Source of the DNA: Stappia albiluteola
Lineage (GTDB): Bacteria; Pseudomonadota; Alphaproteobacteria; Rhizobiales; Stappiaceae
NCBI RefSeq assembly: GCF_014050225.1
Contig: NZ_JACFXV010000063.1
Span: forward strand, 27,635-91,634
Reading direction: 5' to 3'
Length of the DNA: 64,000 nt
Made by a program: the position numbers and the translations under genes
Shown here: piece by piece, positions 16,719 through 24,497 of the stretch
Numbering within the stretch: the first letter of the stretch is position 1
Layout of the letters: every line of letters begins with the position of its first letter
Notes under the pieces: model-generated
Database searches by the model: none
Told to the model about the DNA's origin: nothing
The model's input: only the letters and a program-made list of their open reading frames with translations

Positions 16719-17126
16719 TCAGGCCTGCATCAGATCGCGCAGGAGGCGCTTCAGTTCGTCCGCCTTGCCGCCCTTCAGACGGCTCATGATCTTTTCCTGC
16801 TGCTCGCTGGCAATGCCCTGCAGGCGGCCGATCAGGCTGCGCCCCTGCGGCGACAGGAAGATGATCACCTTGCGGCGGTCGTGAGGGTCCGGCGCCCGGT
16901 AGACCAGCAAGGCCGTCACCATCCGGTCGATGATCTTGGTCAGCGTGGTGGAATCGACAAGCACCTGCGCGGCGAGGTCACCCATGGCGAGGCCGTCGTT
17001 GCGCTCAAGCGCGCTCAGAATGCGCATCTGCTCGATCGGTACGCCTTCCGGGCGCAGCTTTTCCGCCAGTTCTTCCTCGAGCTGGCGGTTCACGCTGGCG
17101 ATCAGATAGGCCAGTTGGTCTTCCAT
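16719..17126 (-). CDS. MarR family regulator, NhhD-like by context
   Basis: A 135-residue winged-helix protein: MEDQLAYLIASVNRQLEEEL forms helix 1, LAMGDLAAQVLVDSTTLTKIIDRMV is the helix-turn-helix and DPHDRRKVIIFLSPQGR the wing. Divergent to it lies an AmiC-like sensor gene, then nitrile hydratase. In Rhodococcus rhodochrous J1 a MarR-type activator (NhhD) and an AmiC-like repressor (NhhC) govern nitrile hydratase, so an equivalent role is plausible here. The start is uncertain: ATG 17126 has only a weak GGGATTGAG upstream, and ATG 17168 would add 14 residues. Confidence 0.85.
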   Translation of the reverse strand: MEDQLAYLIASVNRQLEEELAEKLRPEGVPIEQMRILSALERNDGLAMGDLAAQVLVDSTTLTKIIDRMVTALLVYRAPDPHDRRKVIIFLSPQGRSLIGRLQGIASEQQEKIMSRLKGGKADELKRLLRDLMQA

Positions 17127-17821
17127 TGGACTCAATCCCGAAGCGGCTGAAAATCTCTGTTTCAACATCAGCAAGTTCAGATAAATACCTCTTTTGCGAT
17201 TTTTCTTCAAGCTTGGGTTGCTCGCGACGATCGCCGGAAATGGGGTCAACTATTTGTTGTTACAGGGCTTATTGTCATCGAAGAAAAAACGCAATGGCTG
17301 CGCGCGCTACGCCCGTTACGCAACCTTGCGGTCAGGCTTCCCTCGCCGGAGCGCCCGTAATGCGGATCCCGGCCGACCTGACGAAGTGCCGATCTTTCTT
17401 TTGGGAAAGAAGAAGATGGAGTACTGCGGGACAAAATCCCGGTGGCTGACTCGGTTGCGTTCTGGTTGAATTTGATATCGATATCGATGAGCATGCGCGG
17501 CATGAACGGCCGTGCTTGATCGATCAACAACTTGCTGGCCTGACGCTTCCTTAGTAGATTTGACGATTGGGGACGAAAAAATTGCGGAAACGTCGCTGAT
17601 TTCGATGGTATTCCGCAAAGCGTGAATACAGGGGACGGCAGCAGGGCCGGAAGGCGCCGCAAGAATGGAGCGGACGAAGGACGCAGAGTAGGGTCGGCTT
17701 CGATGCCGGGTGAGCCACAATAAGGGGAACGCAGGCCACCTGACGCATCGCGGAGACGGAAAGGAATGATTGGCCGAGAGGCCAACGCACCGGGGTAAAG
17801 CCAGGAGGAGTGGCGAGCGGG
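17127..17821. other. about 700-bp gap between two divergent regulators
   Basis: I see no convincing gene on either strand. Frames that cross it are Arg/Ser/Pro-rich shadows. It contains the palindromes CAAGCTTG (17208-17215) and GATATCGATATC (17474-17485), and has lower GC than its surroundings up to about 17600. Promoters of both regulator genes and a long leader for the AmiC-like gene are the expected contents. Confidence 0.5.
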
Positions 17822-18880
17822 ATGGTGCATGGGTCAATCAGGATCGGCCTGCTGACGCCCGGTGCGGGCCCGGCGGGCATCTGGACACCGTCTGCTCAGG
17901 CGAGTGCAGTCCTGGCTGTTGCGGAAATCAACGAGACGGGCGGCCTTCTGGGGCGGCAGGTCGAACTTATCCTCGGCAATGGCGGCTCGACCGCGCGGGA
18001 GGCGGCAAGCGCCGCGCTCGATCTCGTCGAGCTGGACGAGGTCCAGGCGATCGTCGCCCTGCTGCCGAGTTTTGCGCGTTGGCCGGTCTCCAAGGCGATC
18101 GACTCCCGCATCCCGTTTGTCTACACGCCCCAATTCGAGGGCTTCGAGAGCGACCCTTCCGTCGTCACGGTGGGGGAGACGTCGGAAGAGCTGCTGCGTC
18201 CCGGCATCGCCTGGCTGGGCGAACACAAGAACGCCAGCCGCTACTATCTGCTCGGCAACGACTATATCTGGCCGCGGTCCACGCTGGCGACGGCCCGCCG
18301 CCTCATTCGCGGCATGGGCGGCGCGGTGGTGGGCGAGCGAATCCTGCCCTTCGGCTTCAGCGACTACGAACCCCTGCTGGAGGAGATCCGCCGTTCGGGC
18401 GCCGATGTGGTCATGCCCTATCTCCTCGGCTACGAGGCGCTCGGCTTCGACCGGGCGTTCGTGGAGGCCGGCCTCGACCACCACGTATTGCGCTTCACCT
18501 CGGCCATCGACGAGACGGTGCTGTGCGCGCTCGGGCCGGACTGCACGCAGAACCTCTATGTGACTTCGGCCTATTTCTCCTCCTTGCGGTCGCGCAACAA
18601 CGATGCGTTCCTGGAGCGCTATCACGGCTCTTTCGGCACCTGCCCGCCACCGACCAACGGCTTCGGCCAGTCCTGCTACGAAGGCATTCACTGCCTGGCG
18701 GGATTGGCCTCCGCCAGCGGCGCTCTCGATCCCAACGACATTCAGCGCCGCGTGGGGCGCGCCATGCAGGAGCGTACGGCTCGAGGCTACGACTCCACGG
18801 CCGTTGCCGGTGCTCCAAAGCCGGTTCATCTGGCCACGGTCGACGGTATCGAATTCAGGGTTATCGAGCGCATTACTTGA
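17822..18880 (+). CDS. AmiC/NhhC-like amide-sensing protein
   Basis: A 352-residue type I periplasmic-binding-fold protein without any signal peptide, so it is cytoplasmic like AmiC. Landmarks are IRIGLLTPGAGPAGIWTPSAQASAVLAVAEINETGGLLGRQVE, YYLLGNDYIWPRSTLATARRLI, and YEGIHCLAGLASA near the end. AmiC senses short amides and NhhC represses nitrile hydratase in Rhodococcus. No AmiR-like antiterminator is seen; the neighbouring MarR regulator may take its place. AGGAGG lies 13 bases before the ATG at 17822; GTG 17810 is too close to it. Confidence 0.82.
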   Translation: MVHGSIRIGLLTPGAGPAGIWTPSAQASAVLAVAEINETGGLLGRQVELILGNGGSTAREAASAALDLVELDEVQAIVALLPSFARWPVSKAIDSRIPFVYTPQFEGFESDPSVVTVGETSEELLRPGIAWLGEHKNASRYYLLGNDYIWPRSTLATARRLIRGMGGAVVGERILPFGFSDYEPLLEEIRRSGADVVMPYLLGYEALGFDRAFVEAGLDHHVLRFTSAIDETVLCALGPDCTQNLYVTSAYFSSLRSRNNDAFLERYHGSFGTCPPPTNGFGQSCYEGIHCLAGLASASGALDPNDIQRRVGRAMQERTARGYDSTAVAGAPKPVHLATVDGIEFRVIERIT

Positions 18881-19032
18881 TTTCAGGCCTTGAATTCAAA
18901 GTAGTTAAGTAAACTGGATTTCAGAGCATTGTGCGCCGCAGCATAAACTCTTTCGGCGGCAATCGAAAAAAGTAGTTGCATTTTCAGATATTGCGGCGTC
19001 AAATAATGACGCGAGGGCATTATGAAACCAGT

Positions 19033-19074
19033 CATGATCGCTTGCGGCGAAGCCGGAGAAGCTTCGTGATCATG
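19033..19074 (+). promoter_or_regulatory. hairpin in the nitrile hydratase leader
   Basis: CATGATC (19033-19039) pairs with GATCATG (19068-19074), and inside it CGAAGC (19048-19053) pairs with GCTTCG (19061-19066). The structure ends 54 bases before the alpha-subunit start. There is no T-run, so it may be an operator or an RNA element rather than a terminator. Upstream, AAAGTAGTT occurs twice (18898-18906 and 18969-18977). Confidence 0.4.
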
Positions 19075-19128
19075 GCGTTCATAGTCCGCTAACAAGATCC
19101 GACAAGAAAGCCACCAGAGGGGCGAAAA

Positions 19129-19725
19129 ATGTCGCATTCCCATACAAAGCCGCCGGCGCCGATCGCGCTGCGCGTCAAGGCAATCGAGACGCTGCTTGTC
19201 GAAAAAGGCGTTCTCAACCAGGGCGTCGTCGATGCGATCGTCGACGTGTTCGAACACAATCTGGGTCCCAAGAACGGCGCCAAGGTCGTTGCCAAGGCCT
19301 GGACCGACCCGGCCTACAAGGAATGGCTCCTGAAGGACGGTACGGCGGCGATCGAGTCGCTCGGCTTTTCCGGCTTCCAGGGCGAATACATGGTCGTGGT
19401 GGAGAACACGCCGGACATTCACAACGTCCTCGTCTGCACCCTGTGCTCCTGCTATCCGTGGCCCGTGCTCGGGCTGCCACCCAACTGGTACAAGACTGCT
19501 CCCTACCGCAGCCGTGTCGTGCTGAACCCGCGCTCCGTCCTGGAGGAATTCGACCTGCATGTGCCCGACAACGTCGAGGTGCGTGTGTGGGATTCCACCT
19601 CCGACGTCCGCTACATGGTGTTGCCGGAGCGGCCGAAGGGAACCGAGGGCTGGAGCGAGGAGCAACTCGCCGAGCTCGTCACCCGCGACAGCATGATCGG
19701 CACCGGCGTCTGCAAGGCGGCCTGA
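19129..19725 (+). CDS. nthA: nitrile hydratase alpha subunit, cobalt type
   Basis: A 198-residue metal-binding subunit. The active-site claw [10 protein letters not shown] gives Cys103, Cys106, Ser107 and Cys108, whose thiolates and backbone amides bind the metal; two of the Cys are normally oxidised. A Thr at position 104 (CTLC rather than CSLC) marks the cobalt class. It hydrates nitriles to amides together with the beta part encoded by the next two genes. RBS-like GAGGGGCG precedes the ATG. CbtB/CbtA genes downstream support cobalt. A thiocyanate hydrolase gamma-like role is less likely given the amidase neighbour. Confidence 0.95.
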   Translation: MSHSHTKPPAPIALRVKAIETLLVEKGVLNQGVVDAIVDVFEHNLGPKNGAKVVAKAWTDPAYKEWLLKDGTAAIESLGFSGFQGEYMVVVENTPDIHNVLVCTLCSCYPWPVLGLPPNWYKTAPYRSRVVLNPRSVLEEFDLHVPDNVEVRVWDSTSDVRYMVLPERPKGTEGWSEEQLAELVTRDSMIGTGVCKAA

Positions 19726-19764
19726 CGGCGCAAGCGCGTCATCCCAAGCAAGGGAGAGCTTCTG

Positions 19765-20079
19765 ATGAACAGCATGCATGACATTGGCGGCCTTGACGGC
19801 GTCGGCCCGTTGCCGCTCGAGGAAAACGAGCCCTTCTTCCACGAGGAGTGGGAAAGGCGGATGTTCGGCGTCAAAGTCGCGCTGGCGATCGAGGGCGTCT
19901 ACAACATCGACGAAACCCGCTGGGCGATGGAACGCATTCCCGCTCTGCGCTGGCTGCAGTCTTCCTACTACGAACAGTGGGTGGACGGCGTGTCGCGCAG
20001 CCTGCTGGAAAAGAACATCCTCACCGAAGCCGAGATCGATGCCCGCATCGAGAAGCTGCGCAGCCAGGGAGAATCGTGA
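19765..20079 (+). CDS. nitrile hydratase beta subunit, N-terminal half as separate gene
   Basis: A 104-residue protein beginning MNSMHDIGGLDGVGPL, the usual start of nitrile hydratase beta, and running to EAEIDARIEKLRSQGES, about where the linker between the beta halves begins. Arg52 (DETRW) aligns with the catalytic-site Arg52 of beta subunits. A stop codon then ends the frame and the C-terminal half starts at once in another frame (TGATG overlap). A clean overlap with its own ATG suggests a true two-gene split rather than a recent frameshift. Three-subunit enzymes such as toyocamycin nitrile hydratase (ToyJKL) have this make-up. Confidence 0.9.
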   Translation: MNSMHDIGGLDGVGPLPLEENEPFFHEEWERRMFGVKVALAIEGVYNIDETRWAMERIPALRWLQSSYYEQWVDGVSRSLLEKNILTEAEIDARIEKLRSQGES

Positions 20080-20426
20080 TGCCCGTCACACCTGACATGA
20101 TCCCCGGGATCATCGCGACGAACTTCTCGCCGATGGCCGAGGTTGCCGATGCGCCCGCCTTCAAGGTCGGCGACAAGGTGAACACCAAGATCATGGCGAA
20201 GCCGACGCACACGCGTCTGCCCCGCTACCTGCGTGGCCGGGTCGGAACGGTGGTCACCTACTATGGCGGGTTCGTCTTCGCCGACACGCGGGCGATCCTC
20301 GAAGGAGACCATCCGCAACATCTCTACTGCATTCGCTTCGAAGGATCGGACATCTGGGGGCCCGACGCCGGTCCGAAGGATGTGATCTATGCGGATCTCT
20401 ACGAGAGCTATCTGGAGAAAGCGTGA
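20079..20426 (+). CDS. nitrile hydratase beta subunit, C-terminal half as separate gene
   Basis: A 115-residue protein with FKVGDKVNTKIMAKPTHTRLPRYLRGRVGTVV, the SH3-like barrel of the beta subunit including the second conserved Arg that contacts the Cys-sulfinate, then PQHLYCIRFEGSDIWGPDAG and a closing YADLYESYLEKA. Its ATG overlaps the stop of the N-terminal half by one base, so the two should be made in equal amounts. The first 20 residues (MPVTPDMIPGIIATNFSPMA) replace the normal linker. Together with the preceding gene it rebuilds a full beta chain of about 219 residues. Confidence 0.92.
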   Translation: MPVTPDMIPGIIATNFSPMAEVADAPAFKVGDKVNTKIMAKPTHTRLPRYLRGRVGTVVTYYGGFVFADTRAILEGDHPQHLYCIRFEGSDIWGPDAGPKDVIYADLYESYLEKA

Positions 20427-20926
20427 TGCACGCCGATCCCGCCACGACGGTTCCGACAATCGATCCTGCCGATCGGGAAGCCGATCTGCGGCTTGCCGAG
20501 GGGCTGGGGGCGCCGAAATTCGCCCAACCATGGCATGCCCAGGCATTCGGTACCGCAATGGCGCTGAGTCGCGCCGGGTTGTTCACCTGGGCAGATTGGG
20601 TGGACACATTCAGCCGGGTCATTCGCGAGGAACCGCAGCGTCCGGGCGAGGAGAGCAATGCCGCCTACTACCGGCAGTGGGAAACCGCGCTCGAAACCCT
20701 CCTCCAGGCGTCCGGCGTCCTGAGCGATGCCGATATAGCGGCGGCCGCCGAAGACTGGCGGAGATCCTATCTGGTCACGCCGCACGGGCATCCGGTGGAA
20801 TTCCGCCGGGGGCTGGAGAAACCGCACGATCATGACGATGATCACGATCATCACCATCATGGTCATGGCGGTCGGCGGCCGGAGCCGATTTCGGTAAGCA
20901 AGCCAATCATGGCCAAGGCCGGCTGA
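20423..20926 (+). CDS. nitrile hydratase activator with His-rich tail
   Basis: A 167-residue accessory protein of the P14K/NhlE kind. The body resembles the beta N-terminal half (QPWHAQAFGTAMALSRAGLFTWADWVDTFSRVI, YYRQWETALETLLQASGVL). After about residue 130 comes a tail very rich in His and Asp, including HDHDDDHDHHHHGHG, as expected of a cobalt donor. Such activators insert or swap the metal into the alpha subunit. The start overlaps the preceding stop by 4 bases (GTGATG; ATG 20426 is equally possible). The genes behind encode cobalt uptake. Confidence 0.9.
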   Translation: MMHADPATTVPTIDPADREADLRLAEGLGAPKFAQPWHAQAFGTAMALSRAGLFTWADWVDTFSRVIREEPQRPGEESNAAYYRQWETALETLLQASGVLSDADIAAAAEDWRRSYLVTPHGHPVEFRRGLEKPHDHDDDHDHHHHGHGGRRPEPISVSKPIMAKAG

Positions 20927-20961
20927 AACGGCGTTCAGGGTCCAGGAATACGAGTAAACAG

Positions 20962-20990
20962 CCCGGCGGCGTGCCTGCCACGTCGCCGGG
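20962..20990 (+). terminator. GC-rich hairpin between activator and cbtB
   Basis: CCCGGCG (20962-20968) pairs with CGCCGGG (20984-20990). No T-run follows, so it may slow or protect rather than end transcription. It separates the enzyme genes from the transporter genes. Confidence 0.35.
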
Positions 20991-21062
20991 GACGGGAAAG
21001 TTGCAACCATTTGCCGCAAACCAGGGCGTCCGGAAGGAAGGCTCGCGGTAGAGGAGGATACC

Positions 21063-21251
21063 ATGGAACAAGTGACCGCGATCTCGGCCGTTTCCGTCAA
21101 GGGACGCGCCCGTGCAGATGTCCTCAAGGCAGCCATGCTGGCACTGGTCTTCGGCTTCGGCCTCGTCTATGCCACGGGCTTCGCCCATCCCAACGTACTG
21201 CACAACGCCGCGCATGACAGCCGTCATGCGCTCGGATTTCCTTGCCACTGA
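21063..21251 (+). CDS. cbtB: cobalt transporter subunit CbtB
   Basis: A 62-residue protein with one transmembrane helix (LKAAMLALVFGFGLVYATGF, about residues 22-41) and a C-terminal tail holding several His (FAHPNVLHNAAHDSRHALGFPCH). This single-helix, His-tailed layout is that of CbtB, which together with CbtA is proposed to import cobalt. GAGGAGG lies just upstream of the ATG. The location behind a cobalt-type nitrile hydratase and its His-rich activator gives it a clear role as metal supplier. Confidence 0.92.
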   Translation: MEQVTAISAVSVKGRARADVLKAAMLALVFGFGLVYATGFAHPNVLHNAAHDSRHALGFPCH

Positions 21252-21293
21252 CCCGACAGCGGCAAACCGTCACTTGTTGACGGGGAGGGGAAC

Positions 21294-22061
21294 ATGATCA
21301 ATCGACTTTTCGGTGTTGCCCTTGGCGCGGGCCTTATCGCCGGTTTGACGCTTTCGGTGTTGCAGGCATTCTTTACCGTGCCGATCATTCTGGAAGCGGA
21401 AACCTATGAAACCGCGTCCGCATTGACGCCGGGGCTGCAGCACGCCATTGCCCATGCCAATGATGTCGGCATCTGGCTGGCGAGCAGCGGCGAGGCGCAT
21501 GCCGCCCACGAGGCAGCCCCCGGTTTTCTCGACAGGGTCTTCGGTGAATGGGCGCCGGAAGACGGACTGGAGCGGACGTTCTACACCACCGTCTCGAGTC
21601 TGGTTGTCGGCTTTGGCTTCGCGTTGATGGCGCTTGCGGCCATGCTGCTGGGTACGAAGCGCATCGATGCCAGTGTCGGGCTCGCCTGGGGCATCGCCGG
21701 GTTTGCAGCCTTCTCGCTGGCACCGTCCCTCGGCCTGCCGCCCGAAATCCCCGGTTCCGCCGCTGCCGATCTGGCCGGTCGTCAAACCTGGTGGTGGTCG
21801 ACCGTCATCGCTACCGCAGGCGGATTGTGGCTGCTGCTTGCTTCTCGACGCGGTCCGGCCTTGAAGGCTGCGGGTGTCGCCCTGATCCTGGTGCCACACG
21901 TCGTCGGAGCGCCTCATCCGGAAGCTTTCGAGGCAACGGCGCCAGCAGAACTTGCCGGCCACTTCGCAGCGGCATCGCTTGTCTGCAGCGCCGTGTTCTG
22001 GGCGGTTCTCGGATCGAGCCTTGGCTGGCTGTGGTCACGCGGGAAAGAAGAAGACGCATGA
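21294..22061 (+). CDS. cbtA: cobalt transporter subunit CbtA
   Basis: A 255-residue integral membrane protein with about five to six helices: an N-terminal one (LFGVALGAGLIAGLTLSVLQ), further ones near residues 95-125, 130-150, 165-190 and 215-245. A conserved periplasmic stretch with HIA/HANDVG-type His (QHAIAHANDVG, EAHAAHEA) is a likely metal entry site. It follows cbtB by 42 bases. CbtAB is a predicted cobalt importer found next to B12 and nitrile hydratase genes; here no corrin-ring genes are near, so supply to nitrile hydratase is the natural reading. Confidence 0.92.
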   Translation: MINRLFGVALGAGLIAGLTLSVLQAFFTVPIILEAETYETASALTPGLQHAIAHANDVGIWLASSGEAHAAHEAAPGFLDRVFGEWAPEDGLERTFYTTVSSLVVGFGFALMALAAMLLGTKRIDASVGLAWGIAGFAAFSLAPSLGLPPEIPGSAAADLAGRQTWWWSTVIATAGGLWLLLASRRGPALKAAGVALILVPHVVGAPHPEAFEATAPAELAGHFAAASLVCSAVFWAVLGSSLGWLWSRGKEEDA

Positions 22062-22166
22062 CGCCTTGTCGCTACCGGGCGGGTCTTGGCGGCCGGCGCG
22101 GGTAAGTTGAATATCCCTGGCGGATCCTCTTTGGACCGCCGGGGCAGACAGATCCTCCATTTCCAC

Positions 22167-22195
22167 CGCTCCCGCATCAAAGGGATGCGGGAGCG
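22167..22195 (+). terminator. strong hairpin after cbtA
   Basis: CGCTCCCGCATC (22167-22178) and GATGCGGGAGCG (22184-22195) form a perfect 12-bp stem with a 5-base loop. A second hairpin with CCGCC arms lies near 22118-22145. No T-run follows; attenuation or partial termination before the amidase gene is likely. Confidence 0.5.
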
Positions 22196-22240
22196 ATGGA
22201 AAGCTCCCTCATACGAGAGAAGTGCGTGTAGATATATGAA

Positions 22241-22268
22241 ATTTCAACAATAAAAAATTCATTGAAAT
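22241..22268. promoter_or_regulatory. inverted repeat upstream of the amidase gene
   Basis: ATTTCAA (22241-22247) and TTGAAAT (22262-22268) are perfect 7-base arms around an AT-rich 14-base spacer, ending 38 bases before the amidase start. It may be the operator of one of the cluster's regulators. Confidence 0.4.
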
Positions 22269-22305
22269 CATGCGTTCCAACCGGGATCCGCGAAAGGAAA
22301 AAGAG

Positions 22306-23820
22306 ATGACCATTAACCGGCCAAATGTTGACCAGATCGTCGAGATCGCTCGCGAATTGGGAATGAGCATGTCTGCGGAAAAGGCTGCGGAATATCTCGC
22401 AGTCATGCAGGCGAACTTCGATCCGTACGACATGGTCGACGCGATGGCGGACAACCTGCCGCCGGTGAAATATCCACGGACGCCCGGATACCGTCCGGGT
22501 CCGGACGAGAACCCCCTGAACGCCTGGTATTTCAAGAGCGAGATCAAGGGTGCTCCATCGGGCAAGCTTGCCGGCAAGCGGGTCGTCATCAAGGACAATG
22601 TTGCCGTCGCCGGAGTTCCGATGATGAACGGCTCCTCGACGCTCGAAGGATTCGTGCCGTCCTATGATGCGACGATCGTCAGCCGACTGCTGGACGCAGG
22701 CGCAACCGTCGTCGGTAAATCCACCTGCGAACAATTCTGCCTGTCGGCCGGCAGCCACTCCTCCGATCCCGGCCCGGTGCACAATCCGCATAAATACGGC
22801 TACTCCGCTGGCGGCTCCTCCTCCGGCAGCGCCGCCCTGGTCGCCAAGGGTGAAGTGGAACTTGCAATCGGCGGCGACCAGGGCGGTTCCATCCGCATTC
22901 CCGCAGCTTTCTGCGGCGTCTACGGTATGAAAGCGACCTATGGCCTCGTTCCCTATACCGGCGTCATGCCGATCGAAATGACGGTGGACCACACCGGCCC
23001 CATCACCAACAACGTGCTCGACAATGCACTCATGCTCGAGGTGCTGGCCGGCCCGGATGGCCTCGATCCTCGTCAGTACGCGCCCAAGGTCACGCCATAT
23101 GCGGACGTGCTCGACCGTGGCGTGAAAGGCATGCGGATCGGCTTGCTGAAGGAAGGTCTGGAGGTGCCGCTGCTGGAAGACGACGTCGCGGCGAAAGTCC
23201 GCGCGGCGGCTGACCACTTCGCAAGCCTCGGCGCCATCGTGGAAGAGGTTTCCATTCCCGAGCATCCGCAGCTTGCCGCGCTCTGGGGCCCCATCGGCAT
23301 GGAAGGCCTGGCCGTCCAGATGATGTTCGGCAACGGCATGGGCTACAACTGGAAGGGCTTCTACGACGTCGCCCTGATGGAGGCCCATTCCGGCTGGCGC
23401 GATCGGGCTGACGACCTCTCAAAGACGCTGACGATCGCGATGATCGTCGGACGCTACATGCAGAAGCAGTATCGCGGCGCTTTCTATGGCAAGGCGCAAA
23501 ACATCGCGCGGCGCATGAAGGCGATCTACGACGCGGCATTCGCCAAATACGACCTCATCCTGACGCCGACGGTCGGCATGAAGGCGACGCGCCTGCCGGG
23601 CCCCGACGCACCGATCGCCGAGATCGTTTCCCGCTCCTGGGAGATGCTGGGGGCGACCGCGCAATACGACGTTACAGGCCACCCAGCGATGTCCATTCCT
23701 TGCGGCATGGGCGACGGCCTGCCAATCGGGCTGTCGATCGCGGCGGCGGATTACCAGGAAAGCAAGATCTACCAGGCGGCCGCAGCCTTCGAGGCTTCGG
23801 TCGACTGGCGGCACTTCTGA
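22306..23820 (+). CDS. amidase (amidase signature family)
   Basis: A 504-residue serine hydrolase. The Ser-cisSer-Lys triad is visible: Lys in KRVVIKDNVAVAG, the first Ser in the Gly/Ser-rich SAGGSSSGSAALVAKG and the nucleophile in GGDQGGSIRIPAAFCGVYG. An N-terminal helical extension (about residues 1-80, NRPNVDQIVEIARELGM) is typical of amidases paired with nitrile hydratase. It converts the amide product to acid and ammonia, completing the two-step route. AAGGAAAAAGAG upstream supports ATG 22306; the frame extends to 22270 but without family match. Confidence 0.95.
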   Translation: MTINRPNVDQIVEIARELGMSMSAEKAAEYLAVMQANFDPYDMVDAMADNLPPVKYPRTPGYRPGPDENPLNAWYFKSEIKGAPSGKLAGKRVVIKDNVAVAGVPMMNGSSTLEGFVPSYDATIVSRLLDAGATVVGKSTCEQFCLSAGSHSSDPGPVHNPHKYGYSAGGSSSGSAALVAKGEVELAIGGDQGGSIRIPAAFCGVYGMKATYGLVPYTGVMPIEMTVDHTGPITNNVLDNALMLEVLAGPDGLDPRQYAPKVTPYADVLDRGVKGMRIGLLKEGLEVPLLEDDVAAKVRAAADHFASLGAIVEEVSIPEHPQLAALWGPIGMEGLAVQMMFGNGMGYNWKGFYDVALMEAHSGWRDRADDLSKTLTIAMIVGRYMQKQYRGAFYGKAQNIARRMKAIYDAAFAKYDLILTPTVGMKATRLPGPDAPIAEIVSRSWEMLGATAQYDVTGHPAMSIPCGMGDGLPIGLSIAAADYQESKIYQAAAAFEASVDWRHF

Positions 23821-23972
23821 TACCGAGGGGGCAACAGCCCGCTGCGGGAGTTCGCGTCACGGTTCATCGTTGGCGCGTGAATCAGGCTTCGGCGGCGCTT
23901 GACGGTGTGATCGTCCACTCCGTCAAGCGTACCGGGAAGGCAAGAGGTACACCAGCAGAGGGGACTAAGACG

Positions 23973-24497
23973 ATGTCCGGTATTTGGGCTATGGCTTTGA
24001 GTGTTGGGTTCTTCGGCGGAGTGGCGACATGGTCGCTTCTGTCGATAGGCACAATCCTGTTATGGGGCGTTTTCACCGCCTGGGCTTCCTATTTTGCCGC
24101 CGGCGGCGACAATAAGGCGATCGCCCTCAATATTACCTGCAACTCCTTCGGGTCGTTCGTGGCCTGGGCTGTTGCGGTGCTTGGACTGCTCAATCCGGTG
24201 CCCGGCCTGTCCATGCCGATCTGGCTCGGGATCCTGGTTGCCGCAAGCATCGTCTTCTTCGTGCTTTGCTCGCAGCTTCCGGCGCTCGGCTTCGTGCCCG
24301 GTATCGTCTTCGGCTACGCGACGACCTTCGCCTATCTGAGCCAGACGCCGGGCGCCTTCTCGCTCGATGCGCTTCTGGCGGCGAATTTCAGCAATGTGTT
24401 GCCGCTCGTCATCGTTTCGATGGCGGTGGGAACCATGTTCGGCACGGCATCCGCCAAGGGTGCGGGCATGTTGGCGACCAAATCCGCCACCACGTAA
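23973..24497 (+). CDS. DUF1097 family membrane protein
   Basis: A 174-residue protein with about five to six hydrophobic segments (near residues 3-20, 22-42, 52-75, 80-100, 105-125, 145-165) and the family features GGDNKAIALNITCNSFGSFVAW and FVPGIVFGYATTFAYL. DUF1097 proteins (E. coli YcdZ is a relative) have no proven substrate. Position behind the amidase gene, 152 bases later, suggests uptake of an amide or nitrile or export of acid or ammonia. AGGGG upstream supports the ATG at 23973. Confidence 0.8.
   Translation: MSGIWAMALSVGFFGGVATWSLLSIGTILLWGVFTAWASYFAAGGDNKAIALNITCNSFGSFVAWAVAVLGLLNPVPGLSMPIWLGILVAASIVFFVLCSQLPALGFVPGIVFGYATTFAYLSQTPGAFSLDALLAANFSNVLPLVIVSMAVGTMFGTASAKGAGMLATKSATT

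Noticed and set aside
17246-17837. Minus-strand ORFs of 173-194 codons in the gap between the nitrile regulators
   Set aside because: Ser/Pro/Arg-rich, no start site, no domain, and they would overlap the AmiC-like gene start.
19129-20426. Thiocyanate hydrolase instead of nitrile hydratase
   Set aside because: Gene order (alpha first), subunit sizes and the amidase next to it favour a nitrile hydratase; not fully excluded.
19848-20426. One continuous 192-codon frame across the beta halves
   Set aside because: Its first part is out of frame with the beta N-terminal half and shows no similarity; only the part from 20079 is real.
20927-21062. Possible cobalamin riboswitch before cbtB (AGCCCGGCGGCGTGCCTGCC at 20960-20979 resembles a B12 box)
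   Set aside because: The gap is only 136 bases, the rest of the conserved core is not found, and the stretch is better explained as one arm of a GC-rich hairpin.
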